Below are positions 1 through 6,918 of a DNA stretch of 10,156 nt, one piece after another; positions within the stretch are counted from its first letter, which is position 1, and every line of letters starts with the position of its first letter. The position numbers and the translations under genes are program-made. Below the pieces are notes generated by a model. That model made no database searches. It saw only the letters and a program-made list of their open reading frames with translations, and was not told the origin of the DNA. Where the stretch lies: NCBI GenBank assembly GCA_015485455.1, contig WFTN01000338.1, positions 1 through 10,156 of the forward strand. Direction: 5' to 3'. The stretch comes from Planctomycetota bacterium (GTDB lineage: Bacteria; Planctomycetota; GCA-002687715; DRQF01).

Positions 1-1014
1 GCTCAAGCAGACAAGCCCTGTGTGGGATATACCCATTTTCAACCGGCTCAATTTACCACCGTCGGAAAGCGCGCTTCTTTGTGGCTGCAAGATTTGGTGT
101 TGGATCACTGCGAATTGGAGCAGGCTCGAGAGGCCATTCGTTTTCGGGGTGTGAAAGGGACAACCGGCACCCAGGATAGTTTCATGAAACTATTCGATGG
201 TGATGAAACCAAGGTGGAAGAGCTAGACCGCTTGGTCACCAAGAAGATGGATTTTGACCGTCGATTCATTGTTACCGGCCAGACCTACACTCGGAAAATG
301 GATAGCCGCGTGGTGAGTTCTCTTTCGGCGGTGGCTCAATCCCTGCATAAGTTCAGCAATGATATTCGTCTCCTTTGCCATCTGCGAGAAATTGAAGAGC
401 CTTTCGAAAAGAAGCAGATCGGATCTTCGGCCATGGCCTACAAGCGTAACCCCATGCGCTGCGAGCGCATTGGCTCATTGTCGCGCTTTTTGATTTCGAT
501 GAACGAAAACACCGCTTACACCGAGTCAGCCCAATGGTTAGAGCGAACCTTGGACGATTCCGCTAATCGACGGTTGAGCCTTCCGCTGGCCTTTATGGCT
601 GCGGATGCCATCCTGATCATTGCCGCCAATGTCACAGATGGTCTTGTGGTTCGAGACGCCGTGATTGCTCGCCATCTCAAGGAACACGTGCCGTTCATCG
701 CCAGTGAAGAGTTGATGATGCGTGCCGCCGCCAAGGGTGGGGATCGGCAGGAGTTACACGAGGTGATTAGAACCCATGCCATGGCTGCTGCTGACAAAAT
801 GAAGAATGAAGGCGGTGCCAATGATTTCCTTGAGCGGCTCATGGGGGATGATGCTTTTGATCTTGAGCGTGAAGAGGCGGAATCTCTGTTGGAGGCTTCT
901 CGTTTCATCGGGCGGGCGCCGGCACAAGTGGCCCAATTCATTGCCGAAGAAGTTGATCCCATCCTGGATGCTCATCACGATGAAGGAGTAGAAGCGGAAG
1001 AACTGCGGGTCTGA
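1..1014 (+). CDS. purB: Adenylosuccinate lyase, C-terminal part (5' end outside window)
   Basis: Adenylosuccinate lyase splits SAICAR to AICAR plus fumarate and adenylosuccinate to AMP plus fumarate, in cytosolic purine synthesis. The frame is open from base 1 (AQADKPCVGYTHFQPAQ), so the in-frame GTG at 22 is internal, not a start. The catalytic-histidine motif TGYTHFQPAQ-like segment is at 25-51, with the His codon at 34-36. The fumarase/aspartase superfamily signature GSSAMAYKRNP starts at 421. RFRGVKGTTGTQ, GQTYTRK and ERTLDDSANRR match the human ADSL subtype closely, rather than the shorter B. subtilis type. The usual Pro of GSSxMP is Ala here. About 337 residues are present of an expected 430-480, so only the N-terminal domain start is missing. 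It ends with TGA at 1012-1014, followed by a non-coding gap. The family call is very secure; only the start is unseen. Confidence 0.96.
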   Translation, partial: AQADKPCVGYTHFQPAQFTTVGKRASLWLQDLVLDHCELEQAREAIRFRGVKGTTGTQDSFMKLFDGDETKVEELDRLVTKKMDFDRRFIVTGQTYTRKMDSRVVSSLSAVAQSLHKFSNDIRLLCHLREIEEPFEKKQIGSSAMAYKRNPMRCERIGSLSRFLISMNENTAYTESAQWLERTLDDSANRRLSLPLAFMAADAILIIAANVTDGLVVRDAVIARHLKEHVPFIASEELMMRAAAKGGDRQELHEVIRTHAMAAADKMKNEGGANDFLERLMGDDAFDLEREEAESLLEASRFIGRAPAQVAQFIAEEVDPILDAHHDEGVEAEELRV

Positions 1015-1021
1015 AGGAGAT

Positions 1022-1104
1022 GGGGGCGAGTTCTTGGGGTGGGCCTTCCTCGCCGGTGATTCCCCCCAAAATGTTCCTTTGATGCCATGTTTTTTTGTTT
1101 TTTT
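1022..1104 (+). terminator. Possible purB terminator: GC-rich dyads then T7-G-T7 tract
   Basis: Just after the purB stop, GGCGAG (1025-1030) can pair with CTCGCC (1049-1054), and TTGGGG (1034-1039) with CCCCAA (1064-1069). A strong T tract follows at 1090-1104 (seven T, one G, seven T). The T tract lies about 20 nt beyond the GC-rich dyads instead of directly after a stem, so this is not a canonical intrinsic terminator. It could end purB transcription or belong to a structured leader of the next operon. Confidence 0.35.
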
Positions 1105-1284
1105 CGACATATCCTGTCCTATCTTTTGGCTCAATAGGGGGTTAAGGTCTCCTGGTCCCAGTAGTGTGAGCTTCAGATTGAAGCGAAATTGGGTGAGGTG
1201 TCTCCCCAAAAATCCAGCATGTTGAACCTCGATCCAGCTTCTTGCAGAGTGGGTGAGTCAGGGGTGTTTCTTTTGTGGGGCGCC

Positions 1285-1289
1285 AGGAG
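1285..1289 (+). promoter_or_regulatory. Shine-Dalgarno AGGAG that favours a TTG start at 1299
   Basis: AGGAG at 1285-1289 lies 9 nt before the in-frame TTG at 1299. The upstream in-frame GTG at 1275 has only a loose G-rich stretch before it, and the AGGAG would then fall inside the gene. The site therefore favours the TTG start for the DHH phosphoesterase. Confidence 0.5.
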
Positions 1290-1298
1290 CCAAGACAT

Positions 1299-2345
1299 TT
1301 GACCGAACCTCAAAAAAAGAGCTTAGGAGCCGATCCAAAGGCCCTGGTGGAAGTCTTAGACGGACATGACAATGTGATTGTGTTCTGTCATATGAATCCA
1401 GATCCAGATAGCATTGCTTCTGGCTTGGCCATGAAGCAACTCTTGGAGAGTCGTTTCGGAAAAGTTGTGCAGCTCTGCTATCGAGGCATCATTGGTCGGG
1501 CCCAGAATCGCGAAATGCGTAGACGCCTAGCACCGGAACTCCAGCATTTTCTCGATGTCGAAGACCAAGACTTCACGGCGGCAATCTTGGTGGATGCTCA
1601 GCCCCAATTCGGATTCAATCCTGAGGACTTGGAAGAGCAAGATGTCCCAGTCGTAGCTTGTGTCGATCATCATCCTTTTGTGGAATCCACTGAGGACTTG
1701 CCTTTCTTTGATGTCAGGCCCGGAATTGGTGCCACTTCGACCATCATGACTGACTATCTAAAATTATTCTCGGTGGTTCCTAGCAGCACAGTGGCGACAG
1801 CACTCTTCTACGGCATTAAGACCGATACTCTCGGTTTGACCCGTAGGACATCCGACGCTGACCGGGCTGCCTATGAATATTTGCTGCCCTTTGTCGATCA
1901 CGAAAAGCTCATGGCGATCGAAGCGCCGCCATTGACAGGAACCTATTTTCGCGACCTAAAGAATGCCATCGACAAGGCACGGGTCTACGGCAACCTTGTT
2001 GTCACGCACATTGGCGAGCTTCCTTACCCCGACATGGTCGCCGAGATTGCTGACTTGCTCCTGAAGGTCGAGGATGCCAGTTGGTCTGTGTGTATGGGCT
2101 GGTTCGAAAGTCTTGTCTATGTCTCCGTCCGCACGAATGAGCCCAAAGGTGATGCCGGCGTGTTTATCCGCAAAGTTGTCAATGAATTGGGGCAGGCTGG
2201 GGGACACAACACCATGGCAGCGGCTCGGGTGAAAATGTCGGATGCTGGCAAAGAAGATTTTGAGCAACTACGTCTTGAGCTGACAACTCGCATGCTCGAA
2301 CGTTTGAATCTTAAGGAAGATGAAGGCAAAGACCTCGTGTCTTAG
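1299..2345 (+). CDS. DHH/DHHA1 family phosphoesterase (NrnA- or c-di-AMP phosphodiesterase-like)
   Basis: Predicted cytosolic Mn-dependent phosphoesterase of the DHH-DHHA1 family. Relatives degrade nano-RNAs, pAp, pApA or c-di-AMP. From the TTG start (348 aa), motif I HMNPDPDS is at residues 31-38, the motif II Asp is D99 (LVDAQP), motif III VDHH ends at H125, and motif IV D176 lies in GIKTDTLG. All the metal ligands expected for a live DHH domain are present. The C-terminal DHHA1 domain carries QAGGHNTMAAARV (GGH at 301-303), which binds the substrate phosphate. Length fits NrnA and Rv2837c-type enzymes (310-350 aa). There is no PAS, GGDEF or membrane region, so it is not GdpP. It opens the operon, and the RCK gene starts 8 nt after its TAG. 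The alternative start is GTG at 1275 (356 aa). Substrate cannot be told from sequence alone. Confidence 0.88.
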   Translation: MTEPQKKSLGADPKALVEVLDGHDNVIVFCHMNPDPDSIASGLAMKQLLESRFGKVVQLCYRGIIGRAQNREMRRRLAPELQHFLDVEDQDFTAAILVDAQPQFGFNPEDLEEQDVPVVACVDHHPFVESTEDLPFFDVRPGIGATSTIMTDYLKLFSVVPSSTVATALFYGIKTDTLGLTRRTSDADRAAYEYLLPFVDHEKLMAIEAPPLTGTYFRDLKNAIDKARVYGNLVVTHIGELPYPDMVAEIADLLLKVEDASWSVCMGWFESLVYVSVRTNEPKGDAGVFIRKVVNELGQAGGHNTMAAARVKMSDAGKEDFEQLRLELTTRMLERLNLKEDEGKDLVS

Positions 2346-2353
2346 ACTAAATC

Positions 2354-3019
2354 ATGACGTCTTTTCTGGTAATTGGACTTAATGCCCTGGGACGCAGTCT
2401 GGGGCGCGAACTTTATCAACGTAGTCACAAGGTGACTTTGATTGACATTTCCGAGGAACGTGTCAACCGCATGTGCCATGAGATCCCTCATGTGATGCAA
2501 GTGGATTCAACGGAAAGGGCCGCACTGGAAGGACTTGGGATTGATAAGTTCGATCACATCATTGTGTGCATGGGCCATCGATTCGAAGTAGCAGAAAGAA
2601 CCACTTTGGCTCTTAAAGACTTAGGTGCCAAGTCGATTACGAATGTGGCAACCACGGAAGTGCGGGCCAGCATCTTGACAAAGATCGGTGCCAATCGTGT
2701 GGTGACTCCCGGTTTGGAGTTGGCAAAGAATCTGGCAGTGGTTTTGGGGGATTCTCGAATTCAGAGTTTTACCTATACGGGGCCCAAGGTCGGTGTGGCA
2801 GAAATCATGTTGCCCGAACCTCTGACGTTGCCAGAAACATGGCGTGCCCTTCTGGGTGAGTGCAATGTCGTGATTGGAGTGAAGCGAAAGGACCAAGGGC
2901 GGGAGGCTCTCACATCTGAAGTCACAAACTTGGCAGGAGTTGTTCTCGAAGTCGGCGATCGATTGCTCGTTTTTGGCGACCCAGATGTCATGACGGCGAA
3001 GCTCGATAAGGTCCTCTAA
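2354..3019 (+). CDS. TrkA/KtrA-like RCK protein (potassium transport regulator)
   Basis: A 221-residue RCK_N plus RCK_C protein, the size of KtrA. Such proteins form cytosolic rings that gate KtrB/TrkH potassium channels in response to ATP/ADP, NAD(H) or c-di-AMP. The Rossmann domain starts at residue 4 with FLVIGLNALGRSLG. The GxGxxG motif has Asn (N10) at its second glycine, while the acidic residue at the end of strand 2 (D31, TLIDIS) and D51 (VDST) are kept. Residues 65-130 continue the Rossmann fold (DHIIVCMG, TEVRASILTKIGANRVVTPG). The RCK_C part (about 140-221) shows VAEIMLPEPLTLPETWRAL and GDRLLVFGDPDVM. No membrane subunit gene is in the window. ATG 2354 has no clear ribosome site, which suggests coupling to the preceding gene; its TAA directly abuts the next ATG. 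Family call is sure; its partner is unknown. Confidence 0.88.
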   Translation: MTSFLVIGLNALGRSLGRELYQRSHKVTLIDISEERVNRMCHEIPHVMQVDSTERAALEGLGIDKFDHIIVCMGHRFEVAERTTLALKDLGAKSITNVATTEVRASILTKIGANRVVTPGLELAKNLAVVLGDSRIQSFTYTGPKVGVAEIMLPEPLTLPETWRALLGECNVVIGVKRKDQGREALTSEVTNLAGVVLEVGDRLLVFGDPDVMTAKLDKVL

Positions 3020-4213
3020 ATGAAACCTTTGGCCGGAATCACAGTTCTTGATCTTTCCCGCGTCTTGGCAGGGCCCTTTTGCACCATGCGTCTAGCCGAT
3101 CTTGGGGCTCGCGTCATCAAGGTCGAGTCCTCTCATGGCGATGCAACCAGAGGGTTTGGCCCCCCCTTTGCCGACTCTGAATCTCCCTACTTTATGTCCT
3201 TCAACAGGGGTAAGGAGTCCATTGTTCTTGATCTGAAGTCCCGAGAGGGCAAAGAGTTCGTTTCGCGGGTTTTGCAGGAGGCCGATGTTCTGGTGCAGAA
3301 TTTTCGCCCGGGAGTGATGGAACGTTTGGGTTTCGGTGATGATATCTTGAAAACATCGTTTCCTCGTTTGATTCAAGTTTCTATTACGGGCTATGGGCCG
3401 GAAAGTTCACGCTATCATGAGCCAGCCTTTGACTTGGCGATTCAAGGGGAGTCGGGTTTGATTGCCATGAGTGGCAGGAAAGATGGTGAGTCGTGTCGTG
3501 TTCCCATTAGCATTGCCGACCTATCCGCAGGGTTGACAGCCAGTGAAGCGGTCTTGGCTGCTCTTTTCCACAGAGAAAAGTCCGGAGAGGGCGCTCGCAT
3601 TGATATAGCCTTGCTCGATTCCTTGGTGGCTTTGTTTGGCTATCAAGTCCAAAGTTCGATCTTGACGGGTGAAGCGCCCAAGAAGATGGGGCACCGGCAT
3701 CCCAATCTTGTGCCTTACCAAGGATTTACCACGGCCGATGGTATGCTTGTTCTGGCTGTGGCCGCCGACAACCAATGGCAACGCTTGATTGCCACAGAGG
3801 GTATGCCTTCTGCGCTCAAGAAAAAATCATGGGAAACCAACCGGGGGCGGGTGGAAGGACGGGAAGAGATTGAGGGTTTACTCAAGGTCGCTTTCTCTCG
3901 GGAAACCATCGCCACTTGGCAAGAGAGACTTAAAGAATCGGATGTTCCCATGGGGCCTGTGCGTACCGTCATCGACATGTTGAAAGAGCTGAATGAAGAG
4001 GAAAGTACATTTCTCAAAGACTATCAGCACCAAACATTGGGAACACTCCAAATGCCATCGTCGCCCATCATTTGGAATCGGAGCGGAAGATACGCCACTG
4101 ATTTAGCACCACCAACTTTGGGTCAGCACACAGCCCAACTTGTGAAAGAGTTCGCCGATGACGAAGAAATAGCCCAGCGTTGGGGCCACCACATAGCAGG
4201 ACTGAAATCATGA
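3020..4213 (+). CDS. CaiB/BaiF (class III) CoA-transferase family protein
   Basis: A family III CoA-transferase moves CoA between carboxylic acids through an aspartyl-CoA thioester; the fold also includes alpha-methylacyl-CoA racemase. The 397-residue length is typical. Seen: PLAGITVLDLSRVLAGPF at residues 3-20, LGARVIKVE at 28-36, NRGKESIVLDLKSREG at 62-77, QNFRPGVMERLG at 93-104, and SIADLSAG at 164-171, where D167 fits the nucleophile position. The racemase can be weighed against by D167 lying in the transferase-like IADLSAG context, but the donor and acceptor acids cannot be read. ATG 3020 directly follows the TAA of the RCK gene, with AAGG (3008-3011) at 8 nt spacing. The stop overlaps the next start as ATGA. 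It is odd company for nucleotide salvage genes, and no acyl-CoA synthetase or oxalyl-CoA decarboxylase lies beside it. Family secure, substrate unknown. Confidence 0.92.
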   Translation: MKPLAGITVLDLSRVLAGPFCTMRLADLGARVIKVESSHGDATRGFGPPFADSESPYFMSFNRGKESIVLDLKSREGKEFVSRVLQEADVLVQNFRPGVMERLGFGDDILKTSFPRLIQVSITGYGPESSRYHEPAFDLAIQGESGLIAMSGRKDGESCRVPISIADLSAGLTASEAVLAALFHREKSGEGARIDIALLDSLVALFGYQVQSSILTGEAPKKMGHRHPNLVPYQGFTTADGMLVLAVAADNQWQRLIATEGMPSALKKKSWETNRGRVEGREEIEGLLKVAFSRETIATWQERLKESDVPMGPVRTVIDMLKELNEEESTFLKDYQHQTLGTLQMPSSPIIWNRSGRYATDLAPPTLGQHTAQLVKEFADDEEIAQRWGHHIAGLKS

Positions 4214-5553
4214 TTATCAAAGGTGCTACTCTGCTTACCATGAGGGATGGAGAATCTCCCTTTGTTGGTGATATGCGCATAGACCAAGGGCGCATTGTTG
4301 AGATGGGGTCAGCACTCTTACACAAAGGATCTGCGGAAGAGGAAGTGGATGCTCACGGGTGCCTTGTGCTGCCAGGATTTGTGCAAGCCCACATTCATTT
4401 GTGCCAAACTCTCTTTCGTAACATGGCAGACGACATGGAGCTCTTGGATTGGCTCCGTCAACGTATTTGGCCTTTTGAGGCTTGGCATCAAGAAGAGTCG
4501 ATGCGTGCTTCGGCTAACCTTGGCCTTTTCGAATTGATCTCGGGGGGGGCAACGACCATTCTAGACATGGGAAGTGTTCATCACACCGATGTGCTCTTTG
4601 AAGCTGCCCTTGAATCTGGCATTCGCTACTTTGGTGGCAAGTGTCTGATGGATCTCGATGATGGATATGTTCCCAAAGGACTCTTAGAGTCGACTGAGGA
4701 TGCTCTCAAGGAAACGGTCCGTCTTATCGCCCGTTGGCACAAAGCCGCCGAGGGCCGCCTGCGTTATGCTATTGCTCCTCGGTTTGCTGTGAGCTGCACA
4801 GATCAACTGTTAAGAGAAGTGGCTAAACTGTCTGCCACCCACCAAGTCTTGATTCACACCCATGCATCCGAAAACGAAGGCGAAATCAATGCGGTGAAAG
4901 ACCGCTGCGGTTTGGACAACATTCGCTATCTCGAAGACGTGGGGATCTTGACCAAGAACACGGTCTTGGCCCATTGTGTTCACATGAAAGGTGGTGAGAT
5001 TGAGTTGCTGGCGAATGCGAAGTCCCATGTCGCTCATTGTCCCAGTAGCAATCTCAAGTTGGCCAGTGGTATCGCGCCGATTCCAGATTTCTTGGCTGCA
5101 GGAGTCAATGTGGCTCTCGGAGCAGATGGGGCTCCTTGCAACAATCGTTTAGACATGTTTAGAGAAATGCACTTAGCTTCGTTGATTCAAAAGCCCATTC
5201 ATGGGCCCCGTGCTCTGTCGGCCTATGAGGTCCTTGAAATGGCCACTATGGGAGGCGCTCGTGCTCTTGGGATGGCCGAGGATATCGGGTCTCTCGAACT
5301 TGGTAAGATGGGCGATGTCATCATCCTCGATCCCAATAGCCCGGAAGAGCTGTCGGGAGGAGATCCCTATGCCCAAGTTGCTTTTCATCTGAGTGGGGCC
5401 TCTGTTCGAGATGTATTTGTGGCTGGGAAAGCTCTGAAGCGAGACTTCGAAATGCTGACGATGGATAGGGGGGCTGTGATGGAAGATGCTGAGAGAAGCT
5501 GGGCACTTCTTCGCAAGTCATTCCCCGATGCAACAAGAAGGAGCGTCACATGA
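4210..5553 (+). CDS. COG0402 amidohydrolase, probable purine/adenosine-type deaminase
   Basis: A cytosolic metal-dependent deaminase of the group that holds SAH/MTA deaminase, 5'-deoxyadenosine deaminase, guanine deaminase and AtzA/TrzN-type hydrolases. From ATG 4210 it has 447 aa. Metal ligands: H61 and H63 (QAHIH), H218 (HTHASE), H255 (AHCVH) and D306 (GADGAP). E221 is the likely general acid/base. E90 in RIWPFE sits where TM0936 uses a Glu to hold the ribose. HCPSSNLKLASG (276-287) and NNRLDMFREM are typical of the SAH/MTA branch. However, GKCLMDLDD (143-151) and APRFAVSC (189-196) look like guanine deaminase, with Arg in place of the SAH-deaminase His. The substrate is thus open. The start overlaps the preceding stop (ATGA), with AGGA at 4198-4201 and 8 nt spacing. 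An upstream in-frame TTG at 4180 lacks such support. Confidence 0.88.
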   Translation: MIIKGATLLTMRDGESPFVGDMRIDQGRIVEMGSALLHKGSAEEEVDAHGCLVLPGFVQAHIHLCQTLFRNMADDMELLDWLRQRIWPFEAWHQEESMRASANLGLFELISGGATTILDMGSVHHTDVLFEAALESGIRYFGGKCLMDLDDGYVPKGLLESTEDALKETVRLIARWHKAAEGRLRYAIAPRFAVSCTDQLLREVAKLSATHQVLIHTHASENEGEINAVKDRCGLDNIRYLEDVGILTKNTVLAHCVHMKGGEIELLANAKSHVAHCPSSNLKLASGIAPIPDFLAAGVNVALGADGAPCNNRLDMFREMHLASLIQKPIHGPRALSAYEVLEMATMGGARALGMAEDIGSLELGKMGDVIILDPNSPEELSGGDPYAQVAFHLSGASVRDVFVAGKALKRDFEMLTMDRGAVMEDAERSWALLRKSFPDATRRSVT

Positions 5554-6143
5554 TGCACCAACACCCTCCGGGTACTGGGTGGATTGAAGTTATTTGTGGT
5601 CCGATGTTCAGCGGTAAGACTGAAGAGTTGATTCGGCGGATTACCCGGGCTCAATACGCCAAGCAGCCCGTTCAAATCTTCAAACCCGCCGTTGATGTGC
5701 GTTATGATGACACCAAGGTGGTGTCTCACAATGGCCGGGAAATCGATTCAACCGTGATCAATTCTGGCGCGGAAATCTTCGATCATCTCAAAGAAGACAC
5801 GCTCATTGTGGCGATTGACGAAGCTCAATTCCTTGATCTTGATACGGTGCGTGTTGCCAAAGATCTGGCCGCGGAGGGGCGAAGGGTCATCGTGGCTGGC
5901 CTTGATCAAGACTATCAAGGAAAGCCATTCGAAACGTTGATGCACTTCCTTGTGGAAGCCGAGTACATCACAAAGAATCTCTCGATTTGTCTTTCTTGTG
6001 CAGCTCCTGCCCATCGCAACCAAAGGCTCATCGAAGCGTCCGGCCGTCTTATATTAGGTGGCACCACCGAATATGAAGCACGCTGTCGCAATTGTTTTGA
6101 GCCCATCAAAGCAGAAGAGGGCCCCCTCTTCGAGGAAGCATGA
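5550..6143 (+). CDS. tdk: Thymidine kinase (type II)
   Basis: Phosphorylates thymidine (and deoxyuridine) to the monophosphate with ATP, in cytosolic pyrimidine salvage. The 197-residue chain shows the Walker A loop GPMFSGKT (17-24), Walker B with the catalytic base IDEAQF (D90, E91), GLDQDYQGKPF (117-127), and the zinc-binding cysteines C147/C150 and C179/C182. The RLILGGTTEYEARC stretch (166-179) belongs to the dTMP/TTP-contacting lasso region. Length and motif order are those of the bacterial/human TK1 type, not the herpes-type kinases. A strong AAGGAG at 5538-5543 lies 6 nt before ATG 5550 and 9 nt before a second ATG at 5553, so either may be used. The start overlaps the previous TGA as ATGA, and its own TGA overlaps the thiD start in the same way. 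Nothing in it appears damaged. Confidence 0.97.
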   Translation: MMHQHPPGTGWIEVICGPMFSGKTEELIRRITRAQYAKQPVQIFKPAVDVRYDDTKVVSHNGREIDSTVINSGAEIFDHLKEDTLIVAIDEAQFLDLDTVRVAKDLAAEGRRVIVAGLDQDYQGKPFETLMHFLVEAEYITKNLSICLSCAAPAHRNQRLIEASGRLILGGTTEYEARCRNCFEPIKAEEGPLFEEA

Positions 6144-6913
6144 CACGGGCCTTGACTGTTGCGGGTTCTGACCCGACGGGGGCCGCAGGTCTTGAAGTCG
6201 ACTTACGGGTATTCCAGTCTTTTGGATTGCACGGCAGTGCTGTGGCTACGGCTCTCACGGTACAGGATTCTGAGAAGGTTTACCAAGTCGGGGCTTTGCC
6301 AGCGGTTGATGTCCAAAGGCGGTTGGAGGTTCTCTTAGCTGACTTAGAACCCAAGGTTGTCAAATTCGGCATGCTGGCAACAAAAGAGCTTGTCCAAGTG
6401 GCCGTTGATTTGATGACTGGTCCACTTGCTCAGGTTCCCATGGTGCTCGATCCGGTTTTGGTTTCTTCTTCTGGAGCCCCTTTGTTGTCAGCCGATGCTT
6501 GGCCACTTTTTTTCGACGGGCTTTTTCCTTTGGCAACTGTGGCGACTCCAAATCACTCCGAAGCATCCCTTTTGCTCGGTGGCGACCAAGAGAATCTCTC
6601 AAAGGAGCAATTAGCTCAACGATTGTCAGCCTGTGGCCCTTGTGTTGTGGTGACTGGTGGCGATGACCATGAACCTTTGTCGACGGACGTCGTTTGTGCT
6701 GGTGGGGAGGCGAAGAGTCTTTCGAGTCCCCGCATTGGCGGAGCCTCTCCCCATGGAACAGGTTGCACTTTTAGTGCTGCCATCGCCGCTGGTTTGGCTC
6801 TGGGCTATAGTCCCCTGGATGCTATCGAAGGAAGCAAGGAATTCACTCAGGCTGCCATTGGGCGGGCTGAGGTTTTTGGCAAGAAGACCGGCAAACCTAT
6901 TGCCCGATTTTGA
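6140..6913 (+). CDS. thiD: Hydroxymethylpyrimidine/phosphomethylpyrimidine kinase
   Basis: ThiD makes HMP-P and HMP-PP for thiamine synthesis or salvage; some homologues also phosphorylate pyridoxine-type substrates. The 257-residue protein has the ribokinase-like fold. ALTVAGSDPTGAAGLEVDL is at 4-22 (usually GSDPSGGAGIQADL), ALTVQDS at 38-44, KFGML at 75-79, LDPVLVSSSG at 103-112, ATPNHSEA at 135-142, and the anion-hole/catalytic GTGCTFSAA at 206-214, with C209 matching the Cys of ThiD and PdxY-like enzymes. The changes GGAG to GAAG and IQAD to LEVD lie around the substrate pocket. No other thi gene is in the window, so a salvage role is more likely than a full pathway cluster. ATG 6140 overlaps the tdk stop (ATGA); GAGGA at 6132-6136 is only 3 nt away. 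The next gene follows the TGA after five bases. Confidence 0.93.
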   Translation: MTRALTVAGSDPTGAAGLEVDLRVFQSFGLHGSAVATALTVQDSEKVYQVGALPAVDVQRRLEVLLADLEPKVVKFGMLATKELVQVAVDLMTGPLAQVPMVLDPVLVSSSGAPLLSADAWPLFFDGLFPLATVATPNHSEASLLLGGDQENLSKEQLAQRLSACGPCVVVTGGDDHEPLSTDVVCAGGEAKSLSSPRIGGASPHGTGCTFSAAIAAGLALGYSPLDAIEGSKEFTQAAIGRAEVFGKKTGKPIARF

Positions 6914-6918
6914 GAAGA

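Larger units (their letters stand above)
1015..1298 (+). other. Non-coding gap between purB and the operon, rich in dyads (candidate leader)
   Basis: No convincing gene lies here; short open frames show no codon signal or similarity I recognise. After the T tract the stretch holds CTGG/CCAG (1152-1161), the perfect six-pair hairpin GCTTCA-GAT-TGAAGC (1170-1184) and TTGGG-T-GAG-GTGT-CTC-CCCAA (1189-1209; eight pairs, one bulged T). A very weak promoter could be TTGTTT (1095-1100) with TATCTT (1120-1125), spacing 19. The hairpins would then lie in the 5' leader of the operon that begins at 1299. It matches no riboswitch consensus that I know. Leader function is inference. Confidence 0.4.

Noticed and set aside
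22..1014. GTG at 22 as the start of purB
   Set aside because: The frame is open to base 1 and the catalytic GYTHFQPAQ motif begins at once after it; the gene simply runs in from the left.
754..1209. 151-codon minus-strand frame spanning the purB end and the gap
   Set aside because: Antisense shadow of purB continued by chance through the dyad-rich gap; no coding signature.
1034..1225. 63-codon + strand frame in the purB-DHH gap
   Set aside because: Phe/Pro-rich translation of T tracts and hairpins, no convincing ribosome site; better read as non-coding.
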